A DNA stretch of 9,784 bases from Candidatus Njordarchaeota archaeon. GTDB lineage: Archaea; Asgardarchaeota; Njordarchaeia; Njordarchaeales; Njordarchaeaceae. Where the stretch lies: the NCBI GenBank assembly GCA_029856615.1, contig JAHKLF010000038.1, positions 1-9,784 of the forward strand, written 5' to 3'. Below are positions 1-6,457 of the stretch, piece by piece. The notes below the pieces were generated by a model that ran no database searches, was not told the origin of the DNA, and saw only the letters and a list, made by a program, of their open reading frames with translations. The translations under genes were made by a program, and so were the position numbers. How positions within the stretch are numbered: position 1 is the first letter of the stretch; each line of letters starts with the position of its first letter.

Positions 1-906
1 ATCAGGTTCCTCCCATAAAATGAGAAATTCTGGTAATCGATTTGACGTAGGATTCATCATTAGCACGTACGGGCTTCCATCATCTGATACAATATTCCGT
101 AATTTTTTTGCAATATTTAATCTTATCAAAGAAAACACTCTTGGCCTAACGTTAACTTTCTCCTTCGTTCTAGTGAAATACAAAGCTGATATATTAATAT
201 TGAAAGCATTTGTCAATGAAACTATATACACTTCATTTTGACCATCAGCATCAATGTCTCCCCATCCAATGTATAAGGGATTTCCAACAAAATTTGGCAA
301 TTGATGAGATTCTATCCTTAGCCCTTCTTCGTCAAAATTTAAGATGTATAGAACTGGTTCTTCTTCTGGAGTGACAAGGAGAACTTCCTCATAGTCATCC
401 TCATCAATATCGAGTTTTGTGGTTAGTGATTTTATTCTGTCTAATATAAAATCGCCAACGGGACCCATATTTGTAGCGAAAAAGACAATCTCCTCCTCAC
501 GCCCCCATGCACTCTTAATGCCACCTAATAATTCTCTTAATGAAAAAGCGTTCACATCTATTATACGTCCGAGTTTCTGAGAAGTTTTAGATAATGCTAT
601 AAGTTTTATTTCATCAGAAAAATTTCCAGCAATAACAACAGTCGGCGCTCCAATCCAAATCGGATACGCTTTTTTTCCCTTAAAAGTGATAATTCCCCTA
701 TCGGAGCCCGCCACTATTATATCATTTATTACTGAAACCGATAGAAGCCTTGTGCCTGTCCATCTTGCTAGTTCTTTAAGCGCGCAAATACCATTCCTAT
801 TAAGTATAACCTCATATACCGTGTCTCCTGCCGCTAATATTATGTCTCCATTTGAATTAATCTGAATATCATTAAGCTCCTTTGGAACTCCCATGATTGC
901 TTTCAT
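1..906 (-). CDS. Partial beta-propeller protein with FG-GAP/VCBS-like repeats, C-terminus beyond window
   Basis: The frame is open from the ATG at 906 to the window edge, giving 302 codons with no stop, so the C-terminus is missing. Two acidic DxDxD-type loops followed by a hydrophobic strand are visible: DIDEDDYEEVLLV near residues 166-178 and DIDADGQNEVYIV at 217-229. Their spacing of about 51 residues fits successive blades of an FG-GAP/VCBS (integrin-alpha-like) beta-propeller; weaker copies occur near residues 93-105. There is no signal peptide or membrane segment at the N-terminus, so the protein is probably cytoplasmic, which is unusual because most FG-GAP proteins are exported. A second ATG lies directly upstream at 909; the downstream one is preferred because it leaves more room after the GGTGGTGA ribosome-binding site. 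It lies 61 bases downstream of the 968-1732 gene on the same strand and may share its transcript. Function unknown; the fold call is inference from motif pattern. Confidence 0.72.
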   Translation of the reverse strand, partial: MKAIMGVPKELNDIQINSNGDIILAAGDTVYEVILNRNGICALKELARWTGTRLLSVSVINDIIVAGSDRGIITFKGKKAYPIWIGAPTVVIAGNFSDEIKLIALSKTSQKLGRIIDVNAFSLRELLGGIKSAWGREEEIVFFATNMGPVGDFILDRIKSLTTKLDIDEDDYEEVLLVTPEEEPVLYILNFDEEGLRIESHQLPNFVGNPLYIGWGDIDADGQNEVYIVSLTNAFNINISALYFTRTKEKVNVRPRVFSLIRLNIAKKLRNIVSDDGSPYVLMMNPTSNRLPEFLILWEEPD

Positions 907-909
907 CAT

Positions 910-917
910 TCACCACC
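910..917 (-). promoter_or_regulatory. Ribosome-binding site GGTGGTGA
   Basis: The minus strand reads GGTGGTGA immediately before tandem ATG codons at 909 and 906. It contains GGTGA, the core complementary to the archaeal 16S 3' end. Because it touches the first ATG, it favours initiation at the second one (906). Confidence 0.5.
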
Positions 918-967
918 TATGTATTTTGATGAATCCTCTACTCACTCGAGTTTTTCCATGAAGCTTA

Positions 968-1732
968 TTATTTAAGATTAATGAAAAAAGGTAACGTTTC
1001 AATATAAATTAGAGGAACGTAACGACCAAACTTATCGGTTCCCATTGTAAATTTTACGTATTCTTCTTCAACGTCTCTCTCTACATATTTAGCAAATGAT
1101 GCAAATTCCTTATTAACGGACGGTGAAGGGCCTCTAGAGATCAAAACTAGAGGTACATTAATATCGCTTAATATTAGAGGAATAATTGGTAGGGGAAAAC
1201 CCGTAATATATGTGAACATAACTGTATCCCCCTGGACTTGCTGAGTCACCATTACAACGTTTTTCGCATCAGAGGCAATCCTTATAAGCTCTCGATAGTC
1301 TTCAATATGTAATAAGTGTAAGAAATCGGAACTCAATTCTTTTAGGACAATTACATTACCAGAATTATCTCCCAAGAATGGATCTGATAGTGCATTAAAT
1401 TTTCTTGGATGATATATGGCAACGTAATTTGCCGCTGGATTTGTTAAATCCGATGTACCAGCAAATTTAATCGATTCTCTCCTCTCGGATGTATATTCAA
1501 TATAGGGTTTAATTGGCTTAATAGCTGTCTTGCAATAATATGTGACTACGAGAGGTTTACCTATTGGCAAATAATGAGATAACCTTACAAAATATATCCA
1601 TTCATCATCATCTTGGAGAACATAGATATATGGATTCTTTAAACCTAATATATTAAACATATTTACGGAGAATCTGATTAGATCATTGAAACTCTTTAAT
1701 TTTATTGCTGTTTTAAAAACTTTTGACACCAT
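968..1732 (-). CDS. Conserved-looking hypothetical protein, 254 residues
   Basis: I do not recognise this family. The product is a soluble-looking mixed alpha/beta protein. It starts with a basic amphipathic stretch (residues 1-30) and then has alternating hydrophobic strands and charged loops. A proline-rich hydrophobic segment lies near residues 175-198 (ITGFPLPIIPLILSDI), followed by a short strand and the loop SRGPSPS. No signal peptide, zinc-binding cluster, P-loop or SAM-binding motif is visible. The ATG at 1732 is preceded by GGGAGATC (1743-1736), a reasonable Shine-Dalgarno match three bases away. It is divergent from the METTL5-like gene (89 bases between starts) and is followed on the same strand by the beta-propeller gene, which suggests a two-gene unit. 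Codon use and AT-richness match the neighbours, so I see no sign that the frame is spurious. Confidence 0.75.
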   Translation of the reverse strand: MVSKVFKTAIKLKSFNDLIRFSVNMFNILGLKNPYIYVLQDDDEWIYFVRLSHYLPIGKPLVVTYYCKTAIKPIKPYIEYTSERRESIKFAGTSDLTNPAANYVAIYHPRKFNALSDPFLGDNSGNVIVLKELSSDFLHLLHIEDYRELIRIASDAKNVVMVTQQVQGDTVMFTYITGFPLPIIPLILSDINVPLVLISRGPSPSVNKEFASFAKYVERDVEEEYVKFTMGTDKFGRYVPLIYIETLPFFINLK

Positions 1733-1792
1733 AGAGATCTCCCGCTTGTTTAAGACAGATAAACTTTTTACAAGTAAGGTAATGTGAAGATG

Positions 1793-1802
1793 ATTTAAAA
1801 AT
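1793..1802 (+). promoter_or_regulatory. TATA box for a leaderless METTL5-like mRNA
   Basis: ATTTAAAAAT is centred about 25 bases upstream of the ATG at 1822. Archaeal transcription starts roughly 25-27 bases downstream of the TATA centre, so the transcript should begin at or next to the start codon. No Shine-Dalgarno sequence is present between box and ATG, which supports a leaderless message. The A/T core is nearly symmetrical and reads TTTTTAAAT on the other strand, so it might also serve the divergent 1732 gene with a leader of about 40 bases. Confidence 0.55.
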
Positions 1803-1821
1803 AGACTCCGAGAGTTCTCCC

Positions 1822-2463
1822 ATGTATATTAAAAGTAAAAAAGAACTAGAAATAATACTATCAACCTTAAAGGGCTTTAGAAGACCAAAAGAATCATTAG
1901 AACAATGGCAAACGCCAAGCGATATAGCAGCAGTTATGCTCTTTGAAGCACTACTAAGAAAAGATATAGAAAATAAAATCGTCATAGATTTGGGTTCTGG
2001 TACGGGCGTTCTCGCACTAGGAGCCGCATTGCTAGGAGCGAAAAAAGTTTATGGTGTAGAAATCGATGCTGAAGCTATATCCGTTGCGATGGAAAACCTA
2101 TCATACCTTGAGACAATTTATGGTAAATTGCCAGTTGAATTTATATGTTGCGATGTTAATGAGTTTTCTATAAGAGGGGACTCTGTAGTTATGAATCCAC
2201 CATTTGGCCTTAAAAAAGCAAGTAGACATGCAGATTTATTCTTTCTTTCACGCGCTTTTAGCCTCGCCAAGAAAATATATAGTTTGCATCATTACTCAGA
2301 GAAGAGCAGAAAGTTTCTCTCTAGATACGCTTCAGTACATAATTTTTCGGCTGAACTTCTAGGAACCTTTAAATTTCCACTAAAGGCAAAGCTAGAGAAA
2401 CATAAAAAGCCCGTGAAACACATCTTAGTAGACTTTTATTACTATCAAATTATGGAAAAATGA
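1822..2463 (+). CDS. METTL5-like RNA (adenine-N6) methyltransferase, COG2263 family
   Basis: A class I SAM-dependent methyltransferase of 213 residues, the usual size for the archaeal/eukaryotic METTL5 family. Diagnostic features in order are: the N-terminal signature LEQWQTP (residues 26-32), the SAM-binding motif I DLGSGTGVL (56-64), the acidic end of strand 2 at GVEIDAEA (78-85), and the catalytic NPPFG (125-129) typical of N6-adenine methylases. A YSLHHYS segment (153-159) corresponds to the family's conserved region after motif IV. Human METTL5, acting with TRMT112, makes m6A in 18S rRNA; by analogy this protein probably modifies 16S rRNA, but the archaeal target is inferred. The ATG lacks a ribosome-binding site and sits where a leaderless transcript from the TATA box at 1793-1802 would begin. 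It is monocistronic: the following 236 bases hold no gene. Confidence 0.9.
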   Translation: MYIKSKKELEIILSTLKGFRRPKESLEQWQTPSDIAAVMLFEALLRKDIENKIVIDLGSGTGVLALGAALLGAKKVYGVEIDAEAISVAMENLSYLETIYGKLPVEFICCDVNEFSIRGDSVVMNPPFGLKKASRHADLFFLSRAFSLAKKIYSLHHYSEKSRKFLSRYASVHNFSAELLGTFKFPLKAKLEKHKKPVKHILVDFYYYQIMEK

Positions 2464-2699
2464 TGACATCGACATATAAGCTGGTAACTTTTTGTGTATC
2501 AAATCGCCTTAAGCCATAACAAATAGGCATCAACAAAAAATATTCCATACATCGTCACAAGCTGAAAAATTGGACAACATTGAGCAAACTTACACTTACG
2601 AAATTTCTGGAGAATAGCTAATAACTTTTATACTTTCATTTACATAATGCTTTTTTATGATGACTTTTAAAATATAAAGTTATTAAATGGTGTAGAAGA
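2464..2699. other. Non-coding stretch between METTL5-like and stomatin genes
   Basis: No convincing gene is seen on either strand. Just after the methylase stop there is a T-run (AACTTTTTG near 2486-2494) that may end its transcript. The 3' part is very AT-rich and carries two plus-strand TATA-like elements for the stomatin gene (CTTTTATAC at 2625-2633 and TTTTAAAATATAAAG at 2665-2679). The first also reads as a good TATA box on the minus strand (GTATAAAAG). ATGATGA occurs at 2460-2466 and 2657-2663 but no properly spaced CTGA partner exists, so I do not call an sRNA here. Confidence 0.4.
2625..2633 (+). promoter_or_regulatory. Candidate TATA box upstream of the stomatin gene
   Basis: CTTTTATAC fits the TTTAWA-type archaeal box and would start transcription near 2655. 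That gives a leader of about 45 bases that includes the GGTG ribosome-binding site at 2689-2692. A second AT-rich element at 2665-2679 would instead produce a nearly leaderless message lacking that site, so the upstream box is preferred. Confidence 0.4.
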
Positions 2700-3584
2700 A
2701 TGCCCAATGGAGGAGGAAGAACAGCAGGCATAGCTTCCGCATGGTTTTTCATAATATTAGTAGGACTTATTGCTTGGTTTGCCGGTGCATTAAACCTCTT
2801 CATGTTAATATTTTTGATCATAATATCCGTTCTCATATACATCGCAGCGGCTATTTACATTCTCAAAGAATGGGAAAGAATTGCGGTACTTCGATTAGGA
2901 AAGTTCGTCGGTATAAGAGGACCTGGTATTACTATCGTATGGCCAATCTTAGAAACTGTTCCTAAAAAAGTTTCCCTTAGAATTGTCCCCTATATGTTCT
3001 CTGCTGAGCAGACACTAACTAAGGATAATATTCCAGTCTCGGTAGATGCGGTAGTATACTATAGAGTCGTTGACCCTGAAAAAGCTATTCTTCACGTTGA
3101 GGATTATGAGATAGCTACACAATTTGCATCTCAGACTTCCTTAAGGGAAGTTATCGGAATGGTAGAACTTGATGAATTACTAGCGCATAGGGAAAAAGTA
3201 GCGTCTCATTTACAAGAAATCATAGACGAAAAAACAGAGACATGGGGTGTAAAGGTAACTGCAGTGGAGTTAAGAGACATAAGAATTCCTCAACAATTGC
3301 AAGAGGCTATAGCTTTACAAGCACAAGCTGAAAGAGAGAGAAGAGCAAGGGTGACTCTAGCTCAAGCAGAAGTGGAAGCTGCCCAAAAAATGCTTCAGGC
3401 GGCACAAACGTATATGGCGAATCCAGTAGCGTTTGAATTGAGATGGATGAATATTCTTTATGAGATGGGAAGACAGAATAATACGTTAATGCTAATTCCA
3501 GTTAGATTCCCGATATCGTTTGAGCCAGGAGAAAAGATAATTGATCTCATAAAGAAACTTACTGAAAAACGAAGCGGAGAATGA
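2700..3584 (+). CDS. Stomatin/slipin-like SPFH (band 7) membrane protein
   Basis: A 294-residue SPFH-domain protein. A hydrophobic region at residues 14-55 is long enough for two membrane segments or a hairpin. It is followed by the stomatin signature REF-like segment EWERIAVLRLGKFVGIRGPG (57-76) and by the band 7 core (IPVSVDAVVYYRVVDPEKA, 111-129). Next come TSLREVIG (146-153) and VELRDIRIPQQLQEAI (189-204), both highly characteristic. An Ala/Gln/Glu-rich helix (205-240, AQAERERRARVTLAQAEVEAA) forms the usual coiled coil for oligomerisation. Stomatins scaffold membrane microdomains and regulate membrane proteins. In many archaea (e.g. Pyrococcus PH1511) the partner is an NfeD-type serine protease encoded next door; none is adjacent here. 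The ATG is supported by GGTG seven bases upstream, and an earlier in-frame ATG at 2688 is not available because it reads into a stop. It is convergent with the TrmA-like gene, 18 bases apart. Confidence 0.93.
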   Translation: MPNGGGRTAGIASAWFFIILVGLIAWFAGALNLFMLIFLIIISVLIYIAAAIYILKEWERIAVLRLGKFVGIRGPGITIVWPILETVPKKVSLRIVPYMFSAEQTLTKDNIPVSVDAVVYYRVVDPEKAILHVEDYEIATQFASQTSLREVIGMVELDELLAHREKVASHLQEIIDEKTETWGVKVTAVELRDIRIPQQLQEAIALQAQAERERRARVTLAQAEVEAAQKMLQAAQTYMANPVAFELRWMNILYEMGRQNNTLMLIPVRFPISFEPGEKIIDLIKKLTEKRSGE

Positions 3585-3604
3585 TTTTTTATTATAAATT
3601 TTTT
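3585..3604 (+). terminator. T-rich terminator after the stomatin gene
   Basis: Two runs of six T (3585-3590 and 3599-3604) separated by an A/T linker immediately follow the stomatin stop codon on the plus strand. Archaeal transcription commonly terminates at such oligo-T tracts without needing a hairpin. The second run overlaps the 3' end of the convergent methyltransferase gene. Confidence 0.5.
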
Positions 3605-4910
3605 ATCTTTCTAAAATTACTAGATTCTCCACATGAGGAGTATGTGGGAAAAAATCTATTGGTTGAATTTCTGAGATTCTATATCCCGCGGCACACATCA
3701 ATTTAATATCCCTTGCTTGGGACTTTGGATTACATGATATATAGACGATCATCTGAGGATTAAGATTTATTACTGCGTTCACTGCTCTTTTATGCATCCC
3801 CGCTCGTGGGGGGTCTATGAATATTGTATCAGCTTTTTTATCGAATTTTAATAGGAAGTCCTCGACTTTTCCTTCAACAAATTCTATGTTGTTTATATCA
3901 TTTATTTTAGCGTTTTCGTAGGCTGCTCTTATTGACTCTGGTACCACTTCTATACCTATTATACTATTAAATTTCTCAGCCATAATAATTCCAATAACGC
4001 CAACACCACTATATAGGTCTAAAGCTATTTCACCACCATTTACTTCTTTTCTTATTTTTAAAAATAGTTTTTCTGCTTGAATCGGATTTGTCTGAAAGAA
4101 AGTATATGGGTATATTCGAAATACTTTTCCTAGTAATTCTTCTTCTATAAACTCTCCCCCAATAATTTCTTTAATTTCGCCCATCGCTACATCTGCAACT
4201 GAATCCGTAATTGACCATATTAGAGAATCCGCTTTAATTAACTTAGATAGTTCATTCATGGGAAGAACTCCACTTGATGTCGTGATTATATTAGCCATTA
4301 TTTGTTCTCTTTTATAGGATGTTCTTATTACTAGAAATCGAAGAAACCCTTCATGTTTGATATTATCATAGGGTGTTAGTTTTTTACTCCTAAAAAACTC
4401 CTTTATATTCCTGAGAATTTCATCAGCTTCCTTCTTCTGAAGGAAACAGGATTCTAAGTCTACTACTTTATCAAAACGCCCAAAAACTTTTAACCCGAGC
4501 GCTAAATTTAATGCCCCCTTGCCAAATGAAAATTCCATTTTATTCCTATACCTCCAAATTTTTTCGGCCTTTATAATTTTGGCTATTGAGCCACCATGTT
4601 TTTCAATTATAGGGGAAAAAAGCTTTCTAATATACTGTTCCTTAAACGTTAGTTGTTTTTCATACTTAATATGTTGCCATCTGCACCCTCCACATATATT
4701 AAAGTAAGGGCAAAGAGGCTGCACTCTCCACTCTGACTCCTCTATAATTTTAATTGGAGTCGTAGGAGTTTTCCTCCGTTTAGGCGGAATTACTTGTACG
4801 ACTTCTCCTGGAATTGCATTAGATATCTTTATCACTCTACTTTTATATGTAGCAACACCAAATCCGTCATCGGACATATATGATACTTTGACAGTCAACA
4901 GTTTCTTCAT
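3603..4910 (-). CDS. TrmA/RumA-family RNA (uracil-C5)-methyltransferase with Fe-S cluster and TRAM domain
   Basis: A 435-residue SAM-dependent m5U methyltransferase, close in length to the Pyrococcus abyssi tRNA m5U54 enzyme. An N-terminal TRAM RNA-binding domain (about residues 1-58) contains DGFGVA and NAIPGE. Cysteines C67, C73 and C76 (CPYFNICGGC) with C155 (ESCFLQ) match the four ligands of the RumA-type 4Fe-4S cluster. The catalytic domain shows FFQTNP (271-276), the SAM motif LDLYSGVGVIG (297-307), and IDPPRAGMH (365-373). It also has the nucleophilic cysteine in YISCNP (C393) and the C-terminal base glutamate in HTPHVENLV (E428). The chemistry is therefore secure. The substrate is not: archaeal members include both tRNA U54 and 23S rRNA enzymes. 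The ATG lies two bases after the stop of the prepilin peptidase gene, so the two are co-transcribed. The family is patchy in archaea and thought to derive from bacteria. Confidence 0.92.
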   Translation of the reverse strand: MKKLLTVKVSYMSDDGFGVATYKSRVIKISNAIPGEVVQVIPPKRRKTPTTPIKIIEESEWRVQPLCPYFNICGGCRWQHIKYEKQLTFKEQYIRKLFSPIIEKHGGSIAKIIKAEKIWRYRNKMEFSFGKGALNLALGLKVFGRFDKVVDLESCFLQKKEADEILRNIKEFFRSKKLTPYDNIKHEGFLRFLVIRTSYKREQIMANIITTSSGVLPMNELSKLIKADSLIWSITDSVADVAMGEIKEIIGGEFIEEELLGKVFRIYPYTFFQTNPIQAEKLFLKIRKEVNGGEIALDLYSGVGVIGIIMAEKFNSIIGIEVVPESIRAAYENAKINDINNIEFVEGKVEDFLLKFDKKADTIFIDPPRAGMHKRAVNAVINLNPQMIVYISCNPKSQARDIKLMCAAGYRISEIQPIDFFPHTPHVENLVILER

Positions 4911-4912
4911 TT

Positions 4913-5323
4913 CTAAATCCTCATAAAAATGAGTATCATCCCGTATACTACCGAGTATATCGTTAGAAGTGGGGGTTTTTTAAATTCTAGTTCAATCATC
5001 AAGGCAGAAATTAATTCTGATAAAATTAAAGATAAAAATAAATGCCGGATATCTGAGGCTAGGAGTAAATATGAAAAGAGTATTTTAAAGTCCCCTCCAC
5101 CCAGTAACTTCGTGTAAGTTTGTACTAGAAGAAAAATTAGGAGGATAAAATAATCGATTGACATAGCACTTGGATTTATTATAGTGAGCACCACTGATAT
5201 CATTAATAATGGAAGGGATACACCATTTGGAATTTCCCTGCTCTTCGCATCAAGAAAAGAAGTTAAACACATTGTAAAGTATAGCAAGCATTCACGCATG
5301 ATCATAAAGTCCACTACTACCAT
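4913..5323 (-). CDS. Prepilin peptidase-like membrane aspartyl protease (A24 family)
   Basis: A very hydrophobic 136-residue protein with about four to five membrane segments. It carries both catalytic aspartates of the A24 (TadV/FlaK/PilD C-terminal half) family: D25 in the segment SFLDAKSREIPNGVS (residues 22-36), and D78 in the GxGD motif LGGGDFK (74-80). Such enzymes cleave the short positively charged leader of type IV pilin-like or archaellin-like proteins at the membrane. It is shorter than archaeal FlaK/PibD and near the size of CpaA/TadV proteins. No pilin or pilus ATPase is visible in the window, so its substrate is elsewhere. The start is uncertain: ATG at 5323 has GAGG practically touching it, while in-frame ATGs at 5305 and 5299 are more plausible by spacing and would remove 6 or 8 residues. 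It is followed two bases later by the uracil methyltransferase gene. Confidence 0.83.
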   Translation of the reverse strand: MVVVDFMIMRECLLYFTMCLTSFLDAKSREIPNGVSLPLLMISVVLTIINPSAMSIDYFILLIFLLVQTYTKLLGGGDFKILFSYLLLASDIRHLFLSLILSELISALMIELEFKKPPLLTIYSVVYGMILIFMRI

Positions 5324-5383
5324 CCTCTTAACAATATCTTTAAGTTAGTAATGCTTAATCATTAAAAAGCAAGCATAAAAAAC

Positions 5384-5388
5384 GGTGA
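5384..5388 (+). promoter_or_regulatory. Ribosome-binding site GGTGA
   Basis: GGTGA lies four bases before the ATG at 5393 and supports that start. TATA-like ATTAAAAAG (5361-5369) and ATAAAAAAC (5376-5384) lie just upstream. The space shared with the divergent protease gene is only 69 bases. Confidence 0.5.
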
Positions 5389-5392
5389 AAAA

Positions 5393-6016
5393 ATGATAAG
5401 GAATCCTCTCCGCATTTGCATTATAAGTCATAACATAACATTAGCTAATATCATAGCATTATTCTGGACTAATGTATTCGCCAGACGAAGGAGCTTGCAA
5501 TTTTTATTTAACTCCGATGAAAAATATTTCCAAGGTTTAATAAGCATCTTACGAAACGAAACTTTTAATCATCCTATTCAACTCATCTTTAGAATATTTA
5601 ACACAAAAAATAGAATCGAAATGTATACAATCGATTTAGAGAACCTATTTAAATTTCCATTCTTAAAGAAGACAAATTCTGTTGTTCTTATAATTGATAA
5701 AAACCTTCAAGATTCGGATTTATCAGCTTTTTTACACAACATAATAAGATTTTTTGGGCGAAGATCACTCCTTAAGGTTAAAATCCGAAAACCATTGATT
5801 ATAATTCTAATCAACAAAGAACTATCATCAGAGCATTTATACACCATAAGAAGGAAGACTCAAAGATATAGTATATATAGCTATTCTGATATCGACTTAC
5901 GTAAAGACTTTATAGAACTTATCAAAAGGAGAGACGACACAAATACATTAAAAGAACCTCTTAAATGGTTACTGCTCACCACTAAGGGCCATCAGTTTAT
6001 CAGCCAGTATATTTAA
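5393..6016 (+). CDS. Hypothetical protein, 207 residues; possible degenerate small-GTPase (Arf/SRPRB-like) fold
   Basis: I do not recognise this family by sequence. The order of elements resembles a small GTPase. A first strand, RICIISHN (residues 7-14), is followed by a helix where a P-loop would be, but no GxxxxGK[ST] is present. A strand with an acidic end, EMYTIDLEN (76-84), sits where the DxxG switch II would be, followed by FPFLKKTNSVVLIIDKN (88-104), very like the strand after switch II in Arf-type proteins. KPLIIILINKEL (133-144) sits where the NKxD base-specificity strand would be, but D is replaced by L. If the reading is right, this is a pseudo-GTPase that lost nucleotide binding. 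It is basic and rich in Ile, Leu, Arg and Lys. It is divergent from the prepilin peptidase gene and 65 bases upstream of the thiamine-binding protein gene. The coding call rests on frame length, GGTGA site and protein-like composition. Confidence 0.75.
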   Translation: MIRNPLRICIISHNITLANIIALFWTNVFARRRSLQFLFNSDEKYFQGLISILRNETFNHPIQLIFRIFNTKNRIEMYTIDLENLFKFPFLKKTNSVVLIIDKNLQDSDLSAFLHNIIRFFGRRSLLKVKIRKPLIIILINKELSSEHLYTIRRKTQRYSIYSYSDIDLRKDFIELIKRRDDTNTLKEPLKWLLLTTKGHQFISQYI

Positions 6017-6081
6017 TATATTAAAAGTAACTATAACCTTATTACATCCAAACTGCAGTATATTGATACGAGGCAAAGAAA

Positions 6082-6393
6082 ATGAGCCGCATAGTAGCCG
6101 AATTCTCCATAATCCCTATAGGAGTATCCTCTACAAGCCTCTCTAAATACATTGCTATTGCTCTAAAAGAATTGCAGAAAAATAATATTAAGTTTCAGAT
6201 TACACCAATGGGGACGATCTTGGAGGGCGACGATCTTGACGATATATTTAGGGCGATCAGTATTGCACATAAAGCCTTGGTACGCTCTGGAATAAAACGT
6301 ATAATTATTAAAATAGAAGTTGATGATCGATTAGATCGACCAGAAAGGACAGCACAAGAGAAAGTTCTATCCGTTCAGGAAAAGTTAAATTAA
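6082..6393 (+). CDS. MTH1187/YkoF-type thiamine-binding protein (DUF77, COG0011)
   Basis: A 103-residue protein matching the MTH1187 family (Pfam Thiamine_BP) in length and motifs. The N-terminal strand is IVAEFSIIPIG (residues 4-14) followed by the Ser-rich turn SSTSLSKYIA. TPMGTILEG lies at 41-49, which is the family signature, and the C-terminal strand IKRIIIKIEVDDRLDRPE spans 71-88. Family members form ferredoxin-like folded oligomers that bind thiamine or related hydroxymethylpyrimidine compounds in the cytoplasm. The exact role in the cell is poorly defined. The start is supported by GAGG at 6070-6073, eight bases from the ATG. No other thiamine gene or THI-box riboswitch is visible nearby. 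Confidence 0.9.
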   Translation: MSRIVAEFSIIPIGVSSTSLSKYIAIALKELQKNNIKFQITPMGTILEGDDLDDIFRAISIAHKALVRSGIKRIIIKIEVDDRLDRPERTAQEKVLSVQEKLN

Positions 6394-6457
6394 AAATTGA
6401 TCAGAATCTCATTATAGACTCTAATTAGACTACCTTCTAAGTCATCTCACAATTAAG

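Noticed and set aside
20..241. 73-residue plus-strand open frame at the window start
   Set aside because: It lies antisense inside the propeller gene, whose minus-strand frame is open throughout and carries recognisable repeat motifs.
1713..1985. 90-residue minus-strand open frame overlapping the METTL5-like gene
   Set aside because: It is antisense to the well-supported methylase N-terminus and overlaps the start of the 968-1732 gene; no own family features.
2460..2565. C box-like ATGATGA after the methylase stop with a distant CTGA
   Set aside because: The boxes are about 100 bases apart with no internal D'/C' pair, far from the 50-65 base archaeal sRNA layout.
4929..5117. 62-residue plus-strand frame opposite the prepilin peptidase
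   Set aside because: Antisense to the GxGD-containing protease gene and without a ribosome-binding site or family features.
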